Positions 52,200 through 61,932 of a DNA stretch of 64,000 nucleotides are shown here, piece by piece. Source of the stretch: Pseudomonas arsenicoxydans (lineage in GTDB: Bacteria; Pseudomonadota; Gammaproteobacteria; Pseudomonadales; Pseudomonadaceae); assembly GCF_006438915.1 (NCBI RefSeq), contig NZ_RCZE01000008.1, positions 62,001-126,000 of the forward strand, in the 5' to 3' direction. Made by a program: the position numbers and the translations under genes. The stretch's first letter is position 1; each line of letters begins with the position of its first letter. The notes beneath the pieces are model-generated. The model was not told the origin of the DNA. It did not search any database and saw only the letters and a program-made list of their open reading frames with translations.

Positions 52200-54324
52200 G
52201 GACCGGCACTCCTACTGCGTCTACGGGTTGAAAGTACTCGCGATATCGTTGCACGAACGACTCCACGATCAGCAGCGCCACGCGCATTCGGAACACTGAC
52301 CAAAGGTGCTCGTGAACCACCAGATGCAGATCGTCCAGTTCGTCGCCCAGAACGCGCAAATCCCCCAGCAACCGGTCGAAGTCTGTCCCGGGGCGCCCGG
52401 CCACCCATCTTCCACATTCGCGGACCGCGGCTGACAACCGTTGCTGTTGCTCCGAACTCAACAAGGTGTTGCCCTGCCCCTGTTGCCGGAGCTGGTTCAA
52501 CGCAACACCCAGGGCCATGCACCCGAGGCTGACCTGAAATAACTCGCCAGACTGCTTATCGCTGGTCGCCGGCAATAATCCCAGCATCATGGTCAGCCGA
52601 TCGACCATGCGGCTTTCAAAAGCAAATTGCTGTTCATCGGTGGCCGGCGTCTTCATCAAGGCGTAGACCTGCTCAGCATTTTCCTTGAATAGCCGGCGAA
52701 TCCGCAGAGCGGGCCGGAACGGGAAGATCAAAGCGAAGACGCTCAATGCCAGGACCGTTGCGCTGATATAGGCACCGGCAAACTCAAACCACTGAATCGC
52801 AGTGTTCTGGCCGATCCCCACGTTTTGTGGACCCAGCAACAGAAAGGTCGACAGACCAAGGCCGATGCCTGTCCCGGTGGTCGCCGGCGTAGCGAGCCCT
52901 ACCGCGACCGCATACAGCAACGGCGCCAACAGCAAGGCCATCAGCTCGAAATCGCTGATCATGGGCACCAGCATGAATTGATAAAGCGCTGACACAATCA
53001 ATGCCAGGAATAACCCCCTTGCATAGCTTTGCGCCGCCAGTAGCGGTCTGGGGAACGTGGCCATTAGCGAACACAGAATCCCGACCAGAACCATCCCGCC
53101 CCGCGCGCCATCCCAACCCGTCTCGATCCAGATCAATCCGGCCACCAACAACGCAGTGAAGGCCCGAATGGCGTTCATCCCCGCCAGGGTGAAATCCAGA
53201 TGCAGCGGATTTTTCTGGCCCCGGAAGACGCAACTGGCCTGGCGTTCTTCCTGTATGGCGTCGCTCAATTCCAGAATCTGCTCCAGTTGCTGTAGCAACC
53301 GCGCCTGCTCCCAGCGCAACGCCCACGCCAGCGAGCGCAGCGTGGCCGGCATCGTCTCGGTCAGCTGTTCAGCCTTGTACGCCTGATCATCGAATCGCTG
53401 CTGCAACGCCGAAAAATGATGGCGAGCATCGGCCGACAGCGAACGCCCCTTTTGCGCCAGTTCATCGAGAAACGCCAGTTCTTCGGCGCGCAAATGCTGG
53501 ATTTCCAAGGGCAAATCACCCTTCCAGCGTGCGGCCAGCAGCTCACGCTGGTGGCGCAGCGCCGTCAGCCGCGATGTCAGCAATACCAATTGGTTTGCGA
53601 GCAGCTGCACCAGGCTATCGGCGCTGCGTAGTCGTGGAGCATCGTAATAAAGATGTCGGCGCAACCCTTCAAGAACGCTGATTTCGCCTAGCAGCTGCAT
53701 CTGCCGGCGATGGAAATCGGCTTCGCTTTCTTCGGTTCGGATGACCGCAGCGGCGTGAGTCGCCAGTAACTTGATCACCTGATCAATCTTGGCGAAGTAG
53801 CTGCGGGCAACGGTCTCGGGGCGCGCGGTCAGAAGGCTGACAACGCAGACGCACGCCACCGCCAACAGCGTCTCGGTCAAGCGCGTGACGGCCAGCAGGA
53901 AGGTGCCGTCCTGGTCAGGCACGGACAACAGCGCCACCACCACGGCCGTGTAACCGCTGAGAACAAAGGCCTGAGAGCTGGTGTAGCGCAACAGCGTGCC
54001 GCCGGCGGTGCACAACGCCAGCCACAGCGCCAAAGTGATAATGAAAGGCAGCGGCGCCTGGGGAAAGATAGCCATGATCACGACCGCCGCGACAGCGCCC
54101 AGTGTGGTACCGATGACCTGGCCGAGACTGCGGGCCAGTGCCATGCCGCCCAATGGCTGGCTGACGATGACCACCGCCATGATCGACCACTTGGGTTGAT
54201 CGAGGTCGAACAGGAATGCCAGGTACAGGGTCAGCAGCCCAGCCACAATGGTTCTCAAGGCAAACAACAGCACGCCGGGCCCAGGGTTGAGGATTGCCTT
54301 GAAGTATTGAAGCAGCGGTTGCAT
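52189..54324 (-). CDS. FUSC-family inner-membrane transporter (AaeB-like)
   Basis: 711-residue protein with two hydrophobic blocks of about six membrane segments each (about residues 20-170 and 380-510) separated by a large cytoplasmic region. This is the FUSC/AaeB layout. Early marks are LRTIVAGLLTLYLAFLFDLDQPKW and the later DGARGGMVLVG. It should be the pump of a tripartite-like efflux system together with the HlyD protein. The start is taken as ATG 54324; an open frame to GTG 54363 would add 13 residues. First gene of the operon, divergent from the TPR gene at 54509. Confidence 0.87.
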   Translation of the reverse strand: MQPLLQYFKAILNPGPGVLLFALRTIVAGLLTLYLAFLFDLDQPKWSIMAVVIVSQPLGGMALARSLGQVIGTTLGAVAAVVIMAIFPQAPLPFIITLALWLALCTAGGTLLRYTSSQAFVLSGYTAVVVALLSVPDQDGTFLLAVTRLTETLLAVACVCVVSLLTARPETVARSYFAKIDQVIKLLATHAAAVIRTEESEADFHRRQMQLLGEISVLEGLRRHLYYDAPRLRSADSLVQLLANQLVLLTSRLTALRHQRELLAARWKGDLPLEIQHLRAEELAFLDELAQKGRSLSADARHHFSALQQRFDDQAYKAEQLTETMPATLRSLAWALRWEQARLLQQLEQILELSDAIQEERQASCVFRGQKNPLHLDFTLAGMNAIRAFTALLVAGLIWIETGWDGARGGMVLVGILCSLMATFPRPLLAAQSYARGLFLALIVSALYQFMLVPMISDFELMALLLAPLLYAVAVGLATPATTGTGIGLGLSTFLLLGPQNVGIGQNTAIQWFEFAGAYISATVLALSVFALIFPFRPALRIRRLFKENAEQVYALMKTPATDEQQFAFESRMVDRLTMMLGLLPATSDKQSGELFQVSLGCMALGVALNQLRQQGQGNTLLSSEQQQRLSAAVRECGRWVAGRPGTDFDRLLGDLRVLGDELDDLHLVVHEHLWSVFRMRVALLIVESFVQRYREYFQPVDAVGVPVLAH

Positions 54325-54508
54325 GGGAGCACTCTTCGATTCACCTTCAGCAAGCGTAGACACTGCTCAGAGGCCTCGACAGGTTTCGATGTCGACAGAA
54401 CCTGTAGGCAAAATCCCCGACATTGAGCCACCTCAGAGTTTGACTCACAGCCTTGCCTGACCGAAGCTGACGGCCTTTGCACAAGCTTGCCAGCTCCTGG
54501 ATTCCTGC

Positions 54509-55564
54509 ATGCCCCAGTCCCGCCGCTACTTGCTCATCAGTCTCTGTGCTGTGTTGGCCATCGTTATTGCCTGGTTATTCCTGCGCAGCACAACGCCTGC
54601 GGTGCCCGAGGCGATCAAACGTGGTTACAGCGAAGCGTTGACCCAGGCACGCTCCGGTCAACCGGGGGCTGCACGGGTGCTTTACCAGCAACTGGGCCGC
54701 CCTGACCTGTCGCCCAAGCGGCGCGTCTGGCTGCATGCCGAACTCCCCAACTATCCAAGCCCGCAGGCCTTGAAACTTGCTGATGCGGACCTGCAACATC
54801 CCAGTGCAGACGTGCGGATCGCCGCGATCAAAAGCATTAGCGGCCTGGTCGCCCCCGGGCAACGTAGCCTGTTAATTGGGCCGTTGCTCGATGACAGCGA
54901 TGAAAGCGTACGATTTGTCGCCGTCAATGCGCTGTTGGGGTTGTCGCCGGATGACCTGGGGCTGTATTTCGCGCCGCTGGAGCAAGCCATCGACGCGTGG
55001 GAGCTGGCGCTGAAAAGTCAGCCGGCGAGTGCGCAAAACCAGTACCAATTGGCGCGCCTGCACTTGCACAACGCCGAATTGAAAGAAGCCCAAGAGGCGC
55101 TGGAGCGTACATTGCAGCTGGACCCCGGCAATCTGCCGGCGCTGGTGATGCAGATCGATGTGCTCGACCGGCAGGGGCAAAGCGATGCCGCCCGCCAGTT
55201 GTTGGCGGAACAGCTGAAAGCGCAACCCGACTCGGCCTACCTGCAACATGCCCTGGGGCTGTGGTTGCTGCACCACGGGCAAAGCGAGTTTGCCCTGCTC
55301 GGCCTTTCGAAAGCCGTGGAGCTGGAGCCCGACAACAAGGAGTATCGCTACGACCTGGCGACCACCCTGCACCTTGAACAGGAGCTGGAAGCCGCACAGA
55401 AACAGCTGCAAGAGATCGTCCAGCGCCACCCTTCCGACCGTAAGGCGCGCGTGCTGCTGATCAATTACTGGAAAGAAAGCGGACAGTTGCAGAACGTGCA
55501 GATCCTGTTGGCGCAGCTGGAACAGCTCAACCCGGATGACCCCGCGTTGCAGCAAGGGCTTTAA
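54509..55564 (+). CDS. Membrane-anchored TPR protein
   Basis: 351-residue protein with an N-terminal membrane anchor (residues ~7-25, LLISLCAVLAIVIAWLFL), a HEAT-like stretch (LQHPSADVRIAAIKSISGL, then DSDESVRFVAVNALLGL) and about five TPR units in the C-terminal half (NQYQLARLHLHNAELKEAQEALERT, then HALGLWLLHHGQSEFALLGLSKAV). The arrangement fits a periplasmic scaffold. Similar proteins sit with cytochrome c or multicopper genes, but none is adjacent here. No catalytic motif. It precedes the KaiC-like gene by 99 bases on the same strand, so a link is possible. Confidence 0.75.
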   Translation: MPQSRRYLLISLCAVLAIVIAWLFLRSTTPAVPEAIKRGYSEALTQARSGQPGAARVLYQQLGRPDLSPKRRVWLHAELPNYPSPQALKLADADLQHPSADVRIAAIKSISGLVAPGQRSLLIGPLLDDSDESVRFVAVNALLGLSPDDLGLYFAPLEQAIDAWELALKSQPASAQNQYQLARLHLHNAELKEAQEALERTLQLDPGNLPALVMQIDVLDRQGQSDAARQLLAEQLKAQPDSAYLQHALGLWLLHHGQSEFALLGLSKAVELEPDNKEYRYDLATTLHLEQELEAAQKQLQEIVQRHPSDRKARVLLINYWKESGQLQNVQILLAQLEQLNPDDPALQQGL

Positions 55565-55663
55565 TCACCACGAAATTTCGTTGAACCGTCGTCACGGCCA
55601 AAGGTCAAGTGAACAGGCAGTCCAAACAGGCACCTCAAGCCTGCTGCCTCGCTTCCCCTGGTC

Positions 55664-57181
55664 ATGAGAGGGTTTTTCTTGTCTACATCAACCGAGCTGT
55701 TCAGTGCAAAAGCCGCCACCGGCATCGAAGGTCTGGATGACATCCTGGCCGGAGGCTTGTCCCGTGGACACGTATTTTTGCTGGAGGGCGAACCCGGTAC
55801 CGGCAAAACCACCGTTGCTTTGCATTTTCTGTTGGCCGGCGCCCGAGCCGGCGAACGCTCGTTGTACATCACCTTGTCAGAAACCGAGCGTGAACTGCGT
55901 CAAGGCGCCCTGTCCCACGGCTGGGAGCTGGATGAGAACATCCACATCTTCGAACTGACCCCGCCGGAAAGCCTGCTCAATGCCGATCACCAGCAAAGTC
56001 TGCTGTACTCCTCAGACCTTGAACTGGGCGAAGCCACCAAGCAGATTTTCGAAGTGGTTGAACGGGTCAAACCGACGCGCGTAGTGCTCGACAGCCTGTC
56101 TGAAATCCGCCTGCTGGCCCAGAGTTCTCTGCGCTATCGCCGGCAGATTCTGGCGATCAAACACTACTTTGTGCGGTACGACGCCACGGTGCTGTTGCTG
56201 GATGACCTGACAACCGAATCCCTCGATAAAACCGTACACAGCGTCGCCCACGGCGTGATTCGTCTCGAAGAACTGACGCCCAACTATGGCGCCGAACGCC
56301 GACGCATCCGCGTGGTGAAATACCGCGGCCAGAAATACCGCGGCGGCTTTCACGACTTCACCATCATGGGCGACGGTGTGCACGTATTCCCGCGGCTGGT
56401 CGCGGCCGAACACCGCGGCGGGTATGTTCGCCGCCAGTTGACCAGCGGTATCAAGGAAATGGACGCCCTGCTCGGGGGCGGTATCGAGACGGGGTCTAGC
56501 ACGTTGATTCTGGGGCCGGCCGGTACCGGTAAATCGCTGATCTCGATGATCTTCGCCGCTGCCGCCGTGGCCCGTGGCGAAAAAGCCGCGTTGTTCATCT
56601 TCGATGAAGAGCTGGGACTGCTGTTCGAGCGCATGAAAAACATGGGCATCGACCTGCAGGCCCTGCAAGACACCGGCAACCTGCTGATCGAGCAAGTCGA
56701 TGCCGCCGAACTGTCCCCCGGCGAGTTCTCCCACCGGGTGCGCCGGTGTGTCGATGAGCGTGAAATCAAAACCGTGGTGATCGACAGCATCAACGGCTAT
56801 CAAGCCGCAATGCCCGAGGAAAACGCACTGGTGCTGCACATGCACGAGTTGCTGCTGTACCTCAATCGCCGAGGCGCCGCGACGTTCATGACGGTCGCCC
56901 AGCATGGACTGGTCGGTGACATGCAAGCGCCGGTCGACATTACGTACCTGGCTGACACGGTGATTCTGTTGCGCTACTTCGAAGCCCTGGGCAAGGTCCG
57001 TCGCGCGATCTCGATCATCAAGAAACGCACCGGCAGCCACGAATCGACCATTCGCGAATACCGCATCGGTAGCCGGGGCATGACGATTGGTGAACCTCTG
57101 GACGCATTCCAGGGCGTATTGCGTGGCGTACCGACCTATCTGGGCGCCAGCCAGCCGCTACTCCAGGACGATGCCCGGTGA
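55664..57181 (+). CDS. KaiC-like double-RecA ATPase
   Basis: 505 residues with two RecA domains: Walker A1 GEPGTGKT (42-49) and Walker A2 GPAGTGKS (284-291). This is the KaiC/RadA-like pattern with the KaiC-specific C-terminal ADTVILLRYFE and TIREYRIGS segments. In cyanobacterial KaiC the CII domain is phosphorylated on adjacent Ser and Thr. Here the matching positions read Thr427-Tyr428, so the phosphorylation cycle may differ. Paired acidic residues before each linker are SE (72-73) in CI and DE (314-315) in CII. No KaiA or KaiB gene is in view. The stop overlaps the start of the hybrid kinase (GTGA), so it is co-translated with a sensor kinase. Confidence 0.88.
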   Translation: MRGFFLSTSTELFSAKAATGIEGLDDILAGGLSRGHVFLLEGEPGTGKTTVALHFLLAGARAGERSLYITLSETERELRQGALSHGWELDENIHIFELTPPESLLNADHQQSLLYSSDLELGEATKQIFEVVERVKPTRVVLDSLSEIRLLAQSSLRYRRQILAIKHYFVRYDATVLLLDDLTTESLDKTVHSVAHGVIRLEELTPNYGAERRRIRVVKYRGQKYRGGFHDFTIMGDGVHVFPRLVAAEHRGGYVRRQLTSGIKEMDALLGGGIETGSSTLILGPAGTGKSLISMIFAAAAVARGEKAALFIFDEELGLLFERMKNMGIDLQALQDTGNLLIEQVDAAELSPGEFSHRVRRCVDEREIKTVVIDSINGYQAAMPEENALVLHMHELLLYLNRRGAATFMTVAQHGLVGDMQAPVDITYLADTVILLRYFEALGKVRRAISIIKKRTGSHESTIREYRIGSRGMTIGEPLDAFQGVLRGVPTYLGASQPLLQDDAR

Positions 57182-58851
57182 GTATTGTCGAGGCGATGTC
57201 CGAGCGCGCGATCATTCTCGCGCCACTGGGACGCGACAGCCAGATTGCGCTGATGATGCTCAAGGAGGCTGGATTCGAGGGCGTTGTCACTCGTGACCTG
57301 GTGGCGCTGTGCAGTGAGCTGCTGGAAGGTGCCGGCCTGCTGGTGATTTCTTCGGAGGCGCTATTGGGGTGCGATCTTGATCCACTACTGGGACTGATCC
57401 ATCAACAACCCGCCTGGTCCGACCTGCCGATTGTCTTGCTGACCCACCACGGTGGCCCGGAGCAGAACCCTGCTTCGCGCCTTGGCCCTCAATTAGGCAA
57501 CGTGACCTTCCTTGAGCGCCCTTTTCACCCGGTGACCTTGATCAGCCTCGTCACCACCGCATTGCGCGGGCGGCGACGACAGTACGAAGCCCGGGACCGA
57601 TTGATCGATCTGAGCCAAAGTGAACTGCGCCTGAAAAACACCCTGGAAACCCTCGAACAACAGGTCGAGGAACGCACTGCGCAATTGCGTCATAACGAAG
57701 AAGCCCTCCGACAATCGCAGAAAATGGAAGCGGTCGGCCAACTCACCGGCGGAATCGCCCACGACTTCAATAACATGCTGACCGGCATCATCGGCAGCCT
57801 TGAGTTGCTGCGCCGGCGCCTCGCGAGAGGACGCACCGAGGACCTCGACGGGTTGATCGACCTTGGCGTGACTTCAGCCAACCGTGCTGCCGGGTTGACT
57901 CATCGCCTGTTGGCGTTCTCACGCCGTCAGTCGCTGGATTCCAAGCCGGTTGAAATGAACACGCTTGTGGTGTCCATGGGCGAACTGCTGCAACGCAGCA
58001 TCAATGAAAGCATTGATCTGGACATGCAGTTGAGCGATGACCTGTGGGTGGCCGAAGCCGATCCCAATCAACTCGAAAGCGCCCTGCTCAATCTTGTGCT
58101 GAACGCCCGCGATGCCATGCCCGAAGGCGGCACGCTGGTCGTCAACACGTCCAATCAAAAGCTCGATTCGGCTTTCGTGGCGGCCCACGGCAATCTCCTG
58201 CCCGGTGATTACGTGGTGCTGCGGGTGACCGACACCGGTTGTGGCATGCCCGAAAGCACGATCAACCGCGCCTTTGACCCGTTCTTTACGACCAAGCCGA
58301 TTGGTCAGGGCACCGGGTTGGGGTTGTCGATGATTTACGGGTTCAGCAAACAGTCCCACGGCCACGTCACGATCAACAGCGAAGTCGGTATTGGCACATC
58401 AGTCAGTGTGTATTTGCCTCGTTACAGCGGCGGGGATCTGGCCGAAGAAAACCTGATCGACATCCAGCAGGCGCCATACGCTCAAGATGGCGAAACCGTG
58501 CTTATCGTCGAAGACGACCCGGCGGTTCGCGTGCTGGTCTGCGCCGTGCTGAGTGAGTTGGGTTACGCCTTCGTGGAGGCGGGTGACGCCGACAGTGCAG
58601 TGCCGATTCTCGATTCTGCACAAAGGATTGATCTGCTGATAAGCGATGTCGGCTTGCCGGGAATGAATGGCCGGCAACTGGCGGAAATCGGTCGGCAGTA
58701 TCGGCCTGACCTGAAGGTTTTGTTCATCACCGGCTATGCCGAACACGCGGCCGTGCGCGGAGGGTTCCTGGACCCGGGCATGCAGATGATCACCAAACCC
58801 TTCACCTTTGACCTGCTGACCGCCAAGGTGCGGGAGATGATCAGTATCTGA
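57178..58851 (+). CDS. Hybrid sensor histidine kinase coupled to the KaiC-like gene
   Basis: 557 residues with no membrane segments. The N-terminal ~120 residues resemble a degenerate receiver-like domain (AIILAPLGRDSQIALMML), followed by a coiled coil (QVEERTAQL), HisKA with His195 in GGIAHDFNN, the ATPase domain (NLVLNARDAMPEGG, DTGCGMPES, GQGTGLGLSMIYGF) and a C-terminal receiver (LIVEDDPAVR, DLLISDVGLPG, KPF). The start is GTG 57178, overlapping the KaiC stop by 3 bases; ATG 57196 is an alternative. The tight overlap argues that the KaiC-like protein and kinase work together. Convergent with the receiver gene at 58879. Confidence 0.88.
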   Translation: MSIVEAMSERAIILAPLGRDSQIALMMLKEAGFEGVVTRDLVALCSELLEGAGLLVISSEALLGCDLDPLLGLIHQQPAWSDLPIVLLTHHGGPEQNPASRLGPQLGNVTFLERPFHPVTLISLVTTALRGRRRQYEARDRLIDLSQSELRLKNTLETLEQQVEERTAQLRHNEEALRQSQKMEAVGQLTGGIAHDFNNMLTGIIGSLELLRRRLARGRTEDLDGLIDLGVTSANRAAGLTHRLLAFSRRQSLDSKPVEMNTLVVSMGELLQRSINESIDLDMQLSDDLWVAEADPNQLESALLNLVLNARDAMPEGGTLVVNTSNQKLDSAFVAAHGNLLPGDYVVLRVTDTGCGMPESTINRAFDPFFTTKPIGQGTGLGLSMIYGFSKQSHGHVTINSEVGIGTSVSVYLPRYSGGDLAEENLIDIQQAPYAQDGETVLIVEDDPAVRVLVCAVLSELGYAFVEAGDADSAVPILDSAQRIDLLISDVGLPGMNGRQLAEIGRQYRPDLKVLFITGYAEHAAVRGGFLDPGMQMITKPFTFDLLTAKVREMISI

Positions 58852-58878
58852 TGTGCGCCGATAACCTTGGCAACGAGC

Positions 58879-59256
58879 TCAGGACAGCATTTGCTGCATG
58901 AGCTCTTGCAGTTCATTCAGGTCGAATGGTTTGTCCAGGATCGGCGCTTTTTTGGTGATGGGGCTGTCCGTCTCGCGGACTTCCTGCGCATAGCCGCTGA
59001 TAAAAATCACTTTGAGTTCTGGTCGCAGTTTCACTGCAGGCTCGGCGATCTGCACGCCGGAAATCCCGCCGGGCAGGCGAAAGTCGGTAATCATCATGTC
59101 CAGGTGCGGCTTGCTCGCCAGAATTTCAAAGGCCTGCTCGCCGTTTTCGGCTTGCAGCACCCGATAACCTTCACCCGACAAGTAAGCGGACAACACCATC
59201 AGAATCGAGGGGTCATCCTCGACAATGAGTACTACATCTTGCGCATCTTCACTCAT
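58879..59256 (-). CDS. Stand-alone response-regulator receiver protein
   Basis: 125-residue single-domain receiver (REC). The phospho-acceptor aspartate lies in MMITDFRLPGG, with the acidic pair in LIVEDDPS and Lys in LDKPFD; the switch Ser/Thr is in FISGYAQE. There is no output domain, so it acts by protein-protein contact, as CheY or Spo0F do. Start is ATG 59256 with AAAGG upstream. It is the last gene of a minus-strand signalling cluster with the HK-CheR-CheB genes and 27 bases beyond the convergent KaiC-linked kinase. Confidence 0.88.
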   Translation of the reverse strand: MSEDAQDVVLIVEDDPSILMVLSAYLSGEGYRVLQAENGEQAFEILASKPHLDMMITDFRLPGGISGVQIAEPAVKLRPELKVIFISGYAQEVRETDSPITKKAPILDKPFDLNELQELMQQMLS

Positions 59257-59333
59257 GGGAAGCCTTTGTCCGGTCAATAGCTGCTGATACGACCGTGGGG
59301 CCGCTCAGAGGTTGCGTTTATCTGGCTCATTTC

Positions 59334-60515
59334 CTAAAGCGGCAGACAAACGCGAAATAGAGCGCCTTCGTTGATTTTGCTCTCGACGGCGATGGAACCG
59401 CCATGGGCGGCGACGATTTGCTCGGAAATAAACAGTCCAAGACCCAGCCCCGCGACTACGGTCTTGGCGGAAACACGCTCGAACTGTTGAAAAATACGCC
59501 TCTGGTTTTCTTCACTGATGCCGATCCCTTGATCCTGCACCTCAACCCGCGCCTGACCGTCCTGTACGTAAACCCGCACATCAATCCGGCTTTTGCCACC
59601 ATAGCGCAAGGCGTTGGTGAGCAGATTTGAAATCACTTGCTCGATGCGAAATTCATCCCAGTTGCCGACCACTGGCTGCTCGGCAGTAAAGCAGGTGGAA
59701 CACTCGGCCGCTTCGACTTGCGGTTTGAAGTTATTCAGCAGATTGCCGACCAATTGCACCAAGTCAAACTTCGTTGGCCGGATCGACAGCTTGCCGGTGC
59801 GAATGCGCGACACATCCAGCATGTCTTCGATCAGGCGGATCAGGCTTTTGATCTGCCGCTCGTCGCGGTCGACCATGGCGTGCATCTTGTCCAGGGTGAA
59901 CGCCGAGGCGTTATCCCGGGCCAGGTGCATCTTGCGCAGCTGGGTCTCAAGGATCAGGCCATTGAGCGGTGTGCGCACTTCGTGGGCGACGATCGACATG
60001 AAGTCATCACGCATACGCACCGCTTGCTCCAGCTCCAGCTGAGTGCTCTGTAGTTGTTTGAGCAATGCTTCCTGCTCGCGACGACTCTGCTCCAGCGCTT
60101 CAACCTGCTGCTTCATCGCTTTGCTCTGGCGATAAAGATCCACGAACACGTTGACCTTGCTCTTGACCGCGTGGATATCCAGCGGCTTGTGCAGGAAGTC
60201 GACGGCGCCGCTTTCATAACCTTTGAACGCGTAGTTCAACTCGCGGCCGGCAGCGCTGACGAACACAATCGGAATGTTTTTGGTTTTTTCCGTGCCGCGC
60301 ATCAATTCGGCCAACTCGAAGCCGTTCATGCCGGGCATCTGTACATCGAGAATCGCAATGGCAAATTCGTGCTGCAACAGCAGCGACAAGGCTTCATCCG
60401 CGGACAAGGCTTTGTAGACCATGCGGTCTTCTCGCTTGATCAGCGCTTCGAGCGCCAGCAGGTTCTCCGGCAGATCGTCGACGATCAGCAGTTTGGCTTG
60501 GATGTTACTTAGCAT
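59334..60515 (-). CDS. Receiver-histidine kinase fusion (REC-HisKA-HATPase)
   Basis: 393 residues. An N-terminal receiver (LIVDDLPENLLALEAL; phospho-Asp in IAILDVQMPGMNG; Lys in HKPLD) is followed by a coiled coil, HisKA (VAHEVRTPLNG, residues ~178-188) and ATPase (LLTNALRYGG, VQDQGIGISEENQ, GLGLGLFIS). There are no membrane segments. This layout can reverse the usual flow, with the receiver controlling the kinase. The start overlaps the end of the CheB gene by about seven bases, so the two are translationally coupled. Target regulator not adjacent except the single-domain receiver at 58879. Confidence 0.88.
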   Translation of the reverse strand: MLSNIQAKLLIVDDLPENLLALEALIKREDRMVYKALSADEALSLLLQHEFAIAILDVQMPGMNGFELAELMRGTEKTKNIPIVFVSAAGRELNYAFKGYESGAVDFLHKPLDIHAVKSKVNVFVDLYRQSKAMKQQVEALEQSRREQEALLKQLQSTQLELEQAVRMRDDFMSIVAHEVRTPLNGLILETQLRKMHLARDNASAFTLDKMHAMVDRDERQIKSLIRLIEDMLDVSRIRTGKLSIRPTKFDLVQLVGNLLNNFKPQVEAAECSTCFTAEQPVVGNWDEFRIEQVISNLLTNALRYGGKSRIDVRVYVQDGQARVEVQDQGIGISEENQRRIFQQFERVSAKTVVAGLGLGLFISEQIVAAHGGSIAVESKINEGALFRVCLPL

Positions 60516-61102
60516 GCTATTCGTTCCAGCTCGACAAGCAGACGGCCGATGCCGCAGATAGGGAGAATATGGTCTGGCTCATGAATATCCAGCGCTGCCT
60601 GAGGCATGGTCGCTACCTGCGCCTCATTCGGGTCTTGCACGATGGTCAGGCCACCGCGCCGTTTAACGTGGGACAGGCCATGGGCTCCATCTCGATTGGC
60701 CCCGGTCAGCAATACGGCGGCCAAGGCTGAACCGTAAGTATCGGCGGCGGACTCGAACAGGTAATCGATGGCGGGACGCGAGTGGTGGACGCGATCTTCC
60801 AGGCTCAACGAAAAGCTGCGGTCCTGCTCCACCGACAAGTGATATCCGGGCGTGGCGAAATACAATGTTCCGGCTTCGACCAGGATCTTATCGGTCGCTT
60901 CGCGCACCGGCATCAACACCCGGCGGGCAAACACTTCGGCCAGCAAGCTGCGGCGCTCGTCGGGCAGGTGCAGCACGACGATAATCGGCAGTGTGAAGCC
61001 TTCCCGCAGCGGGCTCAGAAGAGCAAGCAGCGCCTCCACTCCGCCGGCCGAAGCGCCAATCACGATAGCTTCAATTGAAGGAAACTGTGCAGCGTCGTTC
61101 AT
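60509..61102 (-). CDS. CheB-type methylesterase domain protein (no receiver)
   Basis: 197-residue stand-alone CheB catalytic domain. The Ser-His-Asp triad is Ser18 in GASAGG, His45 in VVLHLP and Asp138 in TGANRDGA. True CheB proteins carry an N-terminal receiver, which is absent here. It overlaps the CheR stop (ATGA) and the receiver-kinase start. With CheR it could modify a non-standard sensor, since no chemoreceptor gene is nearby. Possibly regulates a kinase through methylation of an associated protein, which is inference. Confidence 0.88.
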   Translation of the reverse strand: MNDAAQFPSIEAIVIGASAGGVEALLALLSPLREGFTLPIIVVLHLPDERRSLLAEVFARRVLMPVREATDKILVEAGTLYFATPGYHLSVEQDRSFSLSLEDRVHHSRPAIDYLFESAADTYGSALAAVLLTGANRDGAHGLSHVKRRGGLTIVQDPNEAQVATMPQAALDIHEPDHILPICGIGRLLVELERIAC

Positions 61103-61932
61103 GATTTGCGGTAGATCCGTTCTTGTTTGACCAGTGGCTCGAACTGGCTGCCGAAAGCCGAAAAATCAGGGGTTTCCTTACTGCCCAACACCAGGAACCC
61201 GCGATGACACAGGGACTCATGAAACAGTCCGAACGCACGATCCTGAAGCTTTTTATTGAAATAAATCAATACATTGCGACAGGAAACTAATTGAGTCTCT
61301 GAAAACACGCTGTCGGTTGCCAGGCTGTGATCGGCGAAAGTCACGTTCTCACACAGGCTCTTGTCAAAAATGGCGTAGCCATAGGCCGCCGTGTAGTAGT
61401 CGGCGAATGAACACTGGCCACCTGCCTGCTGGTAATTCGCAGTGTAGGCCCGGACATTTTCCATTGAGAAAATCCCTTGCTTGGCCTTGTCCAGCGAGCG
61501 CGGGTTGATGTCGGTGGCATAAATGATGGTGCGGTCCAGCAGGCCTTCTTCGCGCAGCAGAATCGCCATCGAGTAGACCTCTTCACCGGTGCTACAGCCA
61601 GCAATCCAGATCTTGATCGAGGGATAGGTCTTGAGCAGCGGCACCACTTCCTTGCGGATCGCGAGGAAGTGCGAAGGGTCGCGAAACATCTCGCTGACCG
61701 GAATCGTCAGCAATTGCAGCAACTGCATGAACGCTGTCGGATCATGCAGCACCTTTTCTTGCAGGGCCGAGATCGTGCTGCATTCGAATTGAACCAGCGC
61801 ATGATTCACCCGGCGCTTGATCGAAGCGCCGGAGTAGTCTCGAAAGTCATAGCTGTATTTGAGGTAAATCGCCTCGATCAACAAGCGCAATTCGATTTCG
61901 CTATTTCGGTCCACTGGATACTGGCGCTCCAC
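61099..61932 (-). CDS. CheR-type methyltransferase
   Basis: 277-residue SAM-dependent methyltransferase. The SAM motif is AGCSTGEEVYS, followed by ATDINPRSLDKA and the late CRNVLIYFNKK. The N-terminal helical domain (VNHALVQFECSTISALQEKV) is the CheR N-domain. The most likely start is GTG 61932, which shares one base with the kinase stop (TAGTG). An upstream TTG at 61959 would overlap further and is less likely. Its stop overlaps CheB. Classical CheR methylates chemoreceptor glutamates; no chemoreceptor is seen in the window. Confidence 0.87.
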   Translation of the reverse strand: MERQYPVDRNSEIELRLLIEAIYLKYSYDFRDYSGASIKRRVNHALVQFECSTISALQEKVLHDPTAFMQLLQLLTIPVSEMFRDPSHFLAIRKEVVPLLKTYPSIKIWIAGCSTGEEVYSMAILLREEGLLDRTIIYATDINPRSLDKAKQGIFSMENVRAYTANYQQAGGQCSFADYYTAAYGYAIFDKSLCENVTFADHSLATDSVFSETQLVSCRNVLIYFNKKLQDRAFGLFHESLCHRGFLVLGSKETPDFSAFGSQFEPLVKQERIYRKS

